The notes below the pieces were generated by a model, which saw only the letters and a list, made by a program, of their open reading frames with translations, was not told the DNA's origin and did no database searches. Position numbers and translations under genes: made by a program. Source: a bacterium (GTDB lineage: Bacteria; Bacillota_I; Bacilli_A; RF39; UBA660). From it: a DNA stretch of 9,986 nucleotides. Positions 5,868 through 9,986 of this stretch are shown in pieces (the stretch's first letter is position 1; each line of letters starts with the position of its first letter). The stretch lies in NCBI GenBank assembly GCA_029007415.1, contig JAQXHT010000087.1:1-9986 (forward strand). The letters run 5' to 3'.

Positions 5868-6089
5868 TATGGATTTTCAGATGGATTGGCACGTGTTGGT
5901 AAATTTTCTAAATATGATAATATGAACCCAATTTATAAATATGGTTATGTTAATAGAAATGGAAAACTTGTTATACCTTGCGAATATGATAGTGGAGCTA
6001 ACTTTGAAAATGAAACAGCAGATGTATATATTAACGGCGATAAAATAGAAATATGTAAAAATGGATGGTATAAATCAAACAAAAATTGA
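5868..6089 (+). pseudogene. WG-repeat protein remnant, 5'-truncated
   Basis: The open frame begins after a stop at 5862-5864 and reads YGFSDGLARVGKFSKYDNMN, then YGYVNRNGKLVIPCEYD. This is the WG (KWG) repeat pattern: xxFxxGLAxV followed by GYVNxxGKxVIPxxYD. One full repeat and part of a second remain of a protein that normally has several. There is no start codon with a ribosome site; the first possible one, TTG at 5886, lies within the repeat. WG proteins in Bacillota are often surface or phage-linked proteins of unclear function. The remnant lies 43 bp after octamer copy 3, so its 5' part may have been lost when the block formed. Confidence 0.75.
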
Positions 6090-6138
6090 TTTGTATGATT
6101 TTAATAAAAAAATATAAAGAGATTAGAAGAATTTAAAA

Positions 6139-6300
6139 ATGAAAAAGAAAAATATTATATTTGGATTTGTTTCATCAGTGTTATTATTAATAGCATATTT
6201 TATAAGTAATTATAGATTCTATACACAAGAATATTTAAAAGTTTTAAAATATATGGATATTAGATACATTATGAGTTATGTAGCTATTATTCCAATATGA
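6139..6300 (+). CDS. Small hypothetical membrane protein, 53 residues, perhaps a fragment
   Basis: The frame starts MKKKNIIFGFVSSVLLLIAY, a basic head followed by one hydrophobic segment (residues ~5-22), then a polar tail RFYTQEYLKVLKYMDIRY. It is therefore probably a single-pass membrane protein with its tail outside. Only a weak purine stretch (AGAAG, 6126-6130) stands upstream. It ends with TGA overlapping the ATG of the next short frame, which could mean coupling or one gene split by a frameshift. It shows no family signature I recognise, and in a block of damaged genes it may be the 5' part of a longer gene. Confidence 0.45.
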   Translation: MKKKNIIFGFVSSVLLLIAYFISNYRFYTQEYLKVLKYMDIRYIMSYVAIIPI

Positions 6301-6440
6301 TGCAAATACGAATGAGAATGTCTAATAAACTAACGATTAGTTTGCAGAGTTATAATTTCATTACTAGAACTCAAAAGACGATTAAATTGAATTTTAGAAA
6401 GGATGGATTAGTATGTAATGTTTATATATTTTCTATTTAA
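6300..6440 (+). CDS. Short hypothetical ORF, 46 residues, overlapping the previous stop
   Basis: ATG 6300-6302 shares one base with the TGA of the 6139 frame. The product reads MQIRMRMSNKLTISLQSYNF and then TQKTIKLNFRKDGLVCNVY, which has the look of a real beta-rich C-terminal segment. It could be the second half of the 6139 gene after a frameshift. No ribosome site of its own is seen, and the palindrome AAACTAA-CGA-TTAGTTT (6327-6343) lies inside it. It may be chance. Confidence 0.3.
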   Translation: MQIRMRMSNKLTISLQSYNFITRTQKTIKLNFRKDGLVCNVYIFSI

Positions 6441-6517
6441 GATTTTTAGATTATACAAAGATAATATTAGATAACTATTATCTACCAAATCTATAATGAT
6501 TATATTTTACTAATGAA

Positions 6518-6570
6518 CAACACTACACCAATTTACAAATAAAAATTGTAAGTTTAGGTGGTGTTTTGTT
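6518..6570 (+). terminator. Intrinsic terminator before octamer copy 4
   Basis: TTACAA (6533-6538) pairs with TTGTAA (6546-6551), and an outer imperfect stem joins AACACTACACC with GGTGGTGTT, followed by TTTTGTTTT. Its end lies about 17 bp before the octamer, as with the terminator before copy 1. Confidence 0.75.
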
Positions 6571-6586
6571 TTGGGTGTATTTATAT

Positions 6587-6594
6587 CCGCTTCT
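6587..6594 (+). repeat. Boundary octamer CCGCTTCT, copy 4
   Basis: Context TTTATAT-CCGCTTCT-AATATT, between two terminators. Confidence 0.7.
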
Positions 6595-6718
6595 AATATT
6601 TCTTATATTAATATCATAGAACGTAGAATATCTTTACTATTAGTTATTAAAAATAGTAGCTCTAAAATGCGCCTATTTGAATTTTATGTTGTAGATAAGA
6701 ATTATATATGTTGTTGTA

Positions 6719-6763
6719 TGCAAGGCTTTAAAATTGATTTTAGGCTTTGCATTTATTGTTTTT
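6719..6763 (+). terminator. Intrinsic terminator at the head of block 4
   Basis: The arms 6719-6733 and 6738-6751 (TGCAAGGCTT... with ...AGGCTTTGCA) pair over about 14 bp with one bulged T and two G-U pairs, followed by TTTATTGTTTTT. No gene is recognisable between the octamer and this hairpin, so it may be the tail of a gene removed by deletion. Confidence 0.7.
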
Positions 6764-6812
6764 ATAAGAGGTCCTCCTTGTTGATTTGACATATATTAGG
6801 TACTATTTTAGA

Positions 6813-7145
6813 ATGAAAAATATGGACAAGTTTGAAGAAATATATGTCAATGCTCCTAAAGTATATGATGAACTATATAAGATTTTATATCCTGAAAAAT
6901 TTAGATACGAAAATGAAATAGTTGGACATAGGATAAAACATATTGATGACACAGTAAATGAACTACTAACTAATACAAGTACAATTAGTAATTCCACTAC
7001 TAGAAGAAATCCTATTGATCCATATATAGAAATTGAAATTTATGACTTTATCCACAGGTCGTTATTCAAAGAACACGCCAAAATCTTCTTAAAATACTTT
7101 TTTGAAGACATACCTCAAGATAAAATCGCAAAAATTCACAGATGA
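6813..7145 (+). CDS. Hypothetical protein, 110 residues, possibly 3'-truncated
   Basis: I do not recognise the family. The product starts MKNMDKFEEIYVNAPKVYDE and is charged and soluble. The last residues, FFEDIPQDKIAKIHR, look like the first half of a helix-turn-helix of sigma-region-4 or resolvase type, which normally continues with the recognition helix; here a TGA follows at once, so the DNA-binding part may have been lost. A longer start at 6786 (TTG) is possible but has no better signal. The ribosome site is weak (AGG at ~6798). A short AGAGT/ACTCT hairpin lies just after the stop (about 7145-7162). It is the first gene of block 4, behind a terminator, and no clear promoter is visible. 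Confidence 0.55.
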   Translation: MKNMDKFEEIYVNAPKVYDELYKILYPEKFRYENEIVGHRIKHIDDTVNELLTNTSTISNSTTRRNPIDPYIEIEIYDFIHRSLFKEHAKIFLKYFFEDIPQDKIAKIHR

Positions 7146-7183
7146 AGAGTAATAGCAAACTCTTGTTTGATATGAATAAATGC

Positions 7184-7211
7184 TAGTAAATGTAAGTATT
7201 TGCATTTACTA
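7184..7211. promoter_or_regulatory. Perfect 9-bp inverted repeat between small genes
   Basis: TAGTAAATG (7184-7192) and CATTTACTA (7203-7211) are separated by ten bases. There is no strong T-run, so it is a weak terminator or an operator for the gene that starts 62 bases further on. Confidence 0.45.
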
Positions 7212-7273
7212 ATTTGATAATAAAAAAACAATAATACAAGATTTACTTGTAAAAAAATAAGGAGAAGGCAGAA

Positions 7274-7477
7274 ATGTTCGTAACAATAATAACAATTATA
7301 TTATTAATTATTGATTTTACTTTATGGGCGATTATATATGGTGGAAGTCAAAACATATCAGGAGTAGAACGAGTGTTCGATGATGAAGAAGAACAAGAAT
7401 ATATAAATGAATGGCATATAAAACACGAGAAGAAATTAAATGAAAAACTATTAAGAAAAACAAATAGAAAAAACTGA
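7274..7477 (+). CDS. Small single-pass membrane protein, 67 residues
   Basis: The N-terminus (MFVTIITIILLIIDFTLWAI, continuing to ~residue 23) is one hydrophobic helix without preceding positive charges. It is followed by a short linker, an acidic cluster DDEEEQE (~residues 36-42) and a strongly basic tail KLNEKLLRKTNRKN. The ATG follows a good AAGGAGA ribosome site at a spacing of about eight. No family is recognised; small proteins with this plan are common in phage and plasmid DNA of Bacillota, but the role is unknown. The next gene begins 22 bases after its stop, again with a fair ribosome site (GAGGTGG), so the two were probably co-transcribed. It appears intact. Confidence 0.75.
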   Translation: MFVTIITIILLIIDFTLWAIIYGGSQNISGVERVFDDEEEQEYINEWHIKHEKKLNEKLLRKTNRKN

Positions 7478-7499
7478 TAAATAAGTTGAGGTGGATACT

Positions 7500-7752
7500 A
7501 TGGCATTAGATAAATATTATAGAAACTTAAAAGGAAAAAATAGATGAGGAATACATAAATGAGATAAAGGATACTATAAGGCTAACTAAAGAACAAATAA
7601 AAGCATATAAGATACTAACGACATATAACCTATCTAAAGAATTAGAACTTTATGATAATTATGATGAGATTTTTGAAAATTATTTTTGGGTTATGGTAGT
7701 AACAATTGATGAAAACTCTATTTTTGAGTATATAAAGATACATTGTAAATAA
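7500..7752 (+). pseudogene. Hypothetical small gene broken by one extra base in an A-run
   Basis: From ATG 7500, after GAGGTGG, the frame reads MALDKYYRNLKGK and then stops at TGA 7545-7547. One frame over, IDEEYINEIKDTIRLTKEQI continues openly to TAA 7750-7752. The break falls in a run of six As (7535-7540): with five As the two parts join into one protein of about 83 residues. The protein is acidic, probably helical at first, with an aromatic FENYFWVMVVTIDENSIFEY C-terminus. No family is recognised. Causes could be a true mutation, slippage-based on/off switching, or a sequencing error in the homopolymer. It follows the small membrane protein gene by 22 bases and probably shares its transcript. 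Confidence 0.65.
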
Positions 7753-7779
7753 CAGCAAAAAATCGACACACGAGAATCA

Positions 7780-7801
7780 ATTTTAAGGCGTTTTAAAATT
7801 T
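7780..7801. other. AT-rich hairpin in the spacer before octamer copy 5
   Basis: AATTTTAA and TTAAAATT enclose a short GGCG-containing loop, 28 bases after the previous stop. It may be a weak terminator. The rest of 7753-7848 shows nothing recognisable. Confidence 0.35.
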
Positions 7802-7848
7802 TAGGTATATAGTTTATTGTTTAAAAATATAGTTAAAATCTGTATTTT

Positions 7849-7856
7849 CCGCTTCT
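7849..7856 (+). repeat. Boundary octamer CCGCTTCT, copy 5
   Basis: Context TGTATTTT-CCGCTTCT-AACTAA. It is the last direct copy and stands about 220 bp before the recombinase start. Confidence 0.7.
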
Positions 7857-7903
7857 AACTAAAATTTCTAAAATAAATCACATAAGATAAAAAATTCTTA
7901 TAT

Positions 7904-7939
7904 AAAATTTTATAATTGGTCAAAAATTTTATAATTGGT
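7904..7939 (+). repeat. Two tandem 17-bp direct repeats before the recombinase gene
   Basis: AAAATTTTATAATTGGT occurs exactly at 7904-7920 and 7923-7939, a 19-bp period of nearly two helical turns. Such spacing suits two protein molecules side by side on one face of the DNA. They lie between octamer copy 5 and the recombinase, so a recombinase, excisionase or regulator site is possible. Confidence 0.7.
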
Positions 7940-7978
7940 AAAAGGTCTATATAAAAATTATAGACCTTTTACTTTTTC
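7940..7978 (+). terminator. Perfect 12-bp hairpin with T-run before the recombinase gene
   Basis: AAAAGGTCTATA (7940-7951) pairs perfectly with TATAGACCTTTT (7959-7970), followed by ACTTTTTC. It should stop transcripts coming from the array before the recombinase gene, and it also works as a T-tailed hairpin in reverse. Confidence 0.8.
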
Positions 7979-7995
7979 AAAAACAAAATTTAAAA

Positions 7996-8053
7996 TCATC
8001 TCAACAATGGAAAACAAAATCTTCGATTTTGTCTATGAGCAATTTGAAGATGA
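7996..8053 (+). promoter_or_regulatory. Structured leader of the recombinase gene
   Basis: The inner stem ACAAAATC-TTC-GATTTTGT (8014-8032) is perfect. Outside it TCATCTCAA (7996-8004) pairs with TTGAAGATGA (8044-8053) with one bulge. The structure ends eight bases before the AGGAGG ribosome site (8061-8066), so it could affect translation or RNA stability. No clear promoter is seen between it and the terminator. Confidence 0.5.
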
Positions 8054-8074
8054 GAATTTGAGGAGGTCTTTATT

Positions 8075-8692
8075 GTGAAGTATTCAATTTATCAAAAACA
8101 AAACCCAGAGTTTTTAAATAACTATCTTAATTACAAAAGGTGTATTGAGCATTATTCTAATACAACAGTAAGAGAAGATTATTTCGATATAAGAACTTTC
8201 TTCAGATACTTAAAGTTTAAAGAGCAAAATCCAAAAGAATTTAATATAGATGATTTTAAACAATTATCAATAAAAGATATAACTATTGATGATATGAATA
8301 ATTTAATAGAAAAAGATATAGATAATTTCTTATTCTTTTTAAGATACGAACTGAACAATACACCTAAATCTAGGAATAAGAAATTAGCATCATTAAAAGG
8401 CTTATTTAAATTTATATCAACAAATAATCATATAAACAGAAATCCAACTGCAAATCACAAATCAACTAATACTGGTAAGAGATTACCTAAATACCTAAAT
8501 CTATCACAAAGCAAAAAAATGCTATCCAAAGTAATAAACTCTGAACAAAGAAATAAAATAAGGAATTATGCAATAGTATGTGTATTTCTTAATTGTGGTA
8601 TTAGATTAGGAGAACTTGTTAATATAGATTTAACTGATATAAAGTTTGATGAAAGAACTTTAAAAATATGTGGTAAAGGTAATAAAGAATGA
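8075..8692 (+). pseudogene. Xer-like tyrosine recombinase, 3'-truncated
   Basis: The GTG start lies eight bases after AGGAGG. Residues ~1-125 are the core-binding domain (HYSNTTVREDYFDIRTFFRY, later SRNKKLASLKGLFKFI). The catalytic domain begins at ~140 (LPKYLNLSQSKKMLSK) and contains the first catalytic arginine in CGIRLGELVNIDL (~residue 177) and the beta-hairpin lysine in GKGNKE. The gene then stops at TGA 8690-8692. HxxR, the second His and the nucleophile Tyr are missing; about 205 of an expected 310-330 residues remain. The bases after the stop still give a related-looking NAIKYCAA in another frame (8697-8720), so the end is a deletion or shift and not a clean gene. It should be inactive. 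It resembles clostridial XerC/XerD-type enzymes more than integron or phage integrases, from memory. Confidence 0.85.
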
Positions 8693-8730
8693 AAAATGCT
8701 ATTAAGTATTGTGCTGCATAAATATAAATT

Positions 8731-8738
8731 AGAAGCGG
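8731..8738 (-). repeat. Boundary octamer, inverted copy 6
   Basis: AGAAGCGG on the plus strand is the reverse complement of the other five copies. It lies 38 bp past the recombinase stop and its right edge runs into the ribosome binding site of the 8751 gene. Confidence 0.7.
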
Positions 8739-8750
8739 AGGGAATAGGAA

Positions 8751-9035
8751 ATGACAAATTTAGAAGATACAAAGGCAACATTTTATTTAAAAAGAGTTCA
8801 ACCTGTTACATTAAGTTTATTAAACGGACAAGTTGATATTATATTAAGAGCATTAGAATTATATGGCTATAACCTAGAATTTATGCTTAATACTAATGGA
8901 GAATCAATTTCTAATAAAGAAAAAGATAAAAAACTAATGATGCTTAAATTTACTTATGAGCAAGTATTAGCAACACAATATGTCAAATCATATAAATTGA
9001 CATTTTACATAAAAAATGATAATATAAATCCATAA
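8751..9035 (+). CDS. Hypothetical protein, 94 residues
   Basis: The ATG follows GGAGGG (about 8737-8742) at eight to nine bases; this ribosome site overlaps the inverted octamer, so the junction supplies the translation signal. The product starts MTNLEDTKATFYLKRVQPVT and has a hydrophobic middle (LLNGQVDIILRALELYGYNL) and a lysine-rich loop (SNKEKDKKLMM). There is no signal peptide or clear membrane helix, and no family is recognised. AT-rich codon use matches the array. A short AGGC-ACTTA-GCCT hairpin lies just after the stop (9041-9053) without a strong T-run. It could be the last gene of the array or the first gene of the flank. Confidence 0.7.
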   Translation: MTNLEDTKATFYLKRVQPVTLSLLNGQVDIILRALELYGYNLEFMLNTNGESISNKEKDKKLMMLKFTYEQVLATQYVKSYKLTFYIKNDNINP

Positions 9036-9080
9036 ATTCCAGGCACTTAGCCTGTTTATATAGTCCGGGTTAGTGGAATA

Positions 9081-9395
9081 ATGCAGAATTTGCAGATATT
9101 TGTGTTCAGCACTAACAAAGTCATATCAAGTAAGAAGGTCAGCTTACTTGCTTACAACCTAAATTTAGGAGGAAGCATAAATGAAAATAATTCGCCCAAA
9201 GAGGTATATACACTTACTAGTGAAAAGCCAAAAATCAGCTTTACAATTGCTACACTACATGTTCCTCGGTATGGAGAACTGATTGCTTCAGAAAAAAGAG
9301 CTTTGCCAACACTGCAAAAAGAGCTTGATGAAGCTAACAGGTTAAAGCAAGATAGTTCTGTAACAATGAGAAGCAAACGTCATAAACTTAAGTGA
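9081..9395 (+). CDS. Hypothetical protein, 104 residues
   Basis: The frame runs from ATG 9081, weakly preceded by GTGGA, to TGA 9393-9395, and is open back to 9051, so the start is uncertain and the gene may have lost its 5' end. Residues ~1-65 alternate hydrophobic and polar residues as beta strands do (LQIFVFSTNKVISSKKVSLL); residues ~70-104 look like a charged helix (LIASEKRALPTLQKELDEAN) with a basic tail. No family is recognised. Base composition is somewhat richer in G/C than the array. The next gene begins 10 bases after the stop, its ribosome site overlapping this stop, so the two are coupled. The AGGAGG at about 9168-9173 lies within this gene and precedes only a short competing frame. 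Confidence 0.65.
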   Translation: MQNLQIFVFSTNKVISSKKVSLLAYNLNLGGSINENNSPKEVYTLTSEKPKISFTIATLHVPRYGELIASEKRALPTLQKELDEANRLKQDSSVTMRSKRHKLK

Positions 9396-9405
9396 GGTGT
9401 TTGAA

Positions 9406-9600
9406 ATGAGCAACAAGCCAAAAAAAATGGTTCGGAATCCTTGTCTAGATGAGCCAATGCATTCTAAACCCAAAGCCATACGTAGCATGGTAAATGCAAA
9501 ATATATGCGAAACTTGCCAATCATGCGCCGAAACATTGAACGTGGTAAACTGGAATCAGCAAAGGCAGCTAAAGAACTTGCTAAGTATATCATTAAGTAA
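9406..9600 (+). CDS. Small basic hypothetical protein, 64 residues
   Basis: ATG 9406 is chosen over GTG 9397 because GTGAGGTG (9392-9399) is a fitting ribosome site six bases before it. The product is rich in lysine, arginine and methionine (MSNKPKKMVRNPCLDEPMHS, then MRNLPIMRRNIERGKLESAK), probably helical, and by charge could bind nucleic acid; this is inference only. No family is recognised. It follows the 9081 gene with 10 bases between the stop and this start, and a strong terminator lies 15 bases after its stop, so it is the last gene of a two- or three-gene unit. Confidence 0.75.
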   Translation: MSNKPKKMVRNPCLDEPMHSKPKAIRSMVNAKYMRNLPIMRRNIERGKLESAKAAKELAKYIIK

Positions 9601-9614
9601 AAAATTACTGGCCA

Positions 9615-9660
9615 AATAAACAAGACTTTCAATTCAAAATTGAGAGTCTTGTTTATTATT
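9615..9660 (+). terminator. Strong intrinsic terminator after the 9406 gene
   Basis: The 19-base arms 9615-9633 and 9639-9657 (AATAAACAAGACT... with ...AGTCTTGTTTATT) pair with one mismatch around a 5-base loop, with Ts and As following. It can act in both directions. Confidence 0.85.
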
Positions 9661-9875
9661 TATAATACATTTTGAGAAGAACAAGGATGAGTTTTGAGAC
9701 ATTTTTATAAAAAAGACATATAACTTGTTATTTTACAAATTTTATAATTTTAACGAATTTGAGAAGTAGAGGAGAAAAATAACAATTTTTAGTAAATGAT
9801 TAAATTTTTATAAAATAAAAAATTAAAAATAAAATTTATAAAAATAATTTTTTAAAAGTAAAAGATAGTGTCCCA
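9661..9875. other. AT-rich spacer without recognisable features
   Basis: These 215 bases are nearly pure A/T with several in-frame stops. I see no gene, promoter pair of normal spacing, or clear hairpin. Confidence 0.5.
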
Positions 9876-9986
9876 ATGACTTTTGATGTAGAAAAAGTAC
9901 AAGCTTTTGATGAATTACAAACTATATGTAGCATGATGGATAAAATTGAAGTAAAAGAAGCTTATAAATTAGGTGCAAAAGAGAGT
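9876..9986 (+). CDS. Start or internal part of an unidentified gene, cut by the window end
   Basis: Thirty-seven codons are visible from ATG 9876: MTFDVEKVQAFDELQTICSM, then a charged helix DKIEVKEAYKLGAKES. The frame is open back to 9819, and the segment KVKDSVPM just before the ATG reads like protein, so the true start may be further upstream or the 5' end may be missing. No good ribosome site precedes 9876. The product is acidic and helical; no family is recognised. Confidence 0.45.
   Translation, partial: MTFDVEKVQAFDELQTICSMMDKIEVKEAYKLGAKES

Larger units (their letters stand above)
6441..6812. other. Gene-poor stretch with two terminators and octamer copy 4
   Basis: I see no credible gene here. 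An open frame at 6571-6789 runs through both the octamer and the second terminator and is rejected. The stretch holds a terminator (6518-6570), the octamer (6587-6594) and another terminator (6719-6763) in sequence, so the end of one block and the head of the next are both non-coding. Confidence 0.6.

Noticed and set aside
6571..6789. 72-codon open frame across octamer copy 4
   Set aside because: It runs through a terminator hairpin, has no ribosome site and a composition like read-through of non-coding DNA.
7904..7939. CRISPR array
   Set aside because: There are only two repeats separated by two bases, with no spacers and no cas genes.
3418..8738. Classic integron with attC sites
   Set aside because: No GTTRRRY core pairs or attC-like folded sites were seen at the boundaries, and the recombinase lacks visible integron-integrase features and points in the same direction as the genes.
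9181..9282. 33-residue ORF after an AGGAGG ribosome-like site
   Set aside because: It is out of frame inside the 9081 gene, whose longer frame looks more protein-like and ends in tight coupling with the 9406 gene; the AGGAGG encodes Gly-Gly there.
9342..9632. 96-codon minus-strand frame over the 9406 gene and terminator
   Set aside because: It crosses the terminator hairpin and opposes two coupled plus-strand genes with good signals.

Overview
The window is AT-rich DNA of Bacillota type (A/T-ending codons, AGGAGG-type ribosome binding sites, sigma-A promoters, many U-tailed hairpin terminators). A clostridial or related gut lineage is the most likely source; this is inferred from composition and protein style, not from a marker gene. 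The region is accessory DNA: a mobile element, a probable diversified surface protein, and a run of small, mostly broken genes beside a truncated tyrosine recombinase. No rRNA, tRNA or CRISPR array was seen.

Layout. (1) 1-790, minus strand: a membrane-anchored extracellular protein whose C-terminal ~36 codons (58-165) are abruptly GC-rich, without AA doublets and dominated by C-ending codons. A perfect 7-bp hairpin follows at 9-25. This is what a variable region of a diversity-generating retroelement (DGR) target looks like; the template repeat and reverse transcriptase would lie outside the window. (2) 800-2714: a complete single-ORF IS66-family (ISBst12-like) insertion sequence with 23-bp inverted ends. 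It abuts the promoter region of the first gene. (3) 2715-3407: an AT-rich hairpin, a perfect-consensus promoter, a nested-hairpin leader, one GC-richer unknown gene and its terminator. (4) 3418-8738: the octamer CCGCTTCT occurs five times in direct orientation (3418, 4602, 5818, 6587, 7849) and once inverted (8731), dividing the DNA into 0.8-1.3 kb blocks. The blocks carry a metallophosphoesterase with an internal deletion, a possible phosphothreonine-lyase-domain protein, a headless GNAT joined to an aminoglycoside-phosphotransferase-like gene with one in-frame amber, a headless WG-repeat protein, small unknown genes, a one-base frameshifted gene, and finally a Xer-like tyrosine recombinase cut off before most of its catalytic residues. 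(5) 8751-9660: three small unknown genes and a strong terminator. (6) 9661-9986: AT-rich spacer and the start of an unidentified ORF.

How it may fit together. Two hypotheses deserve attention: the left gene as a DGR target, and the 3.4-8.7 kb region as a decayed cassette array with a non-integron boundary octamer served by a Xer-like recombinase. Stops lie 2-3 bp before two of the octamers, one gene loses its 5' end at an octamer, and at least one block brings its own promoter. All functional links between octamer and recombinase are inference.
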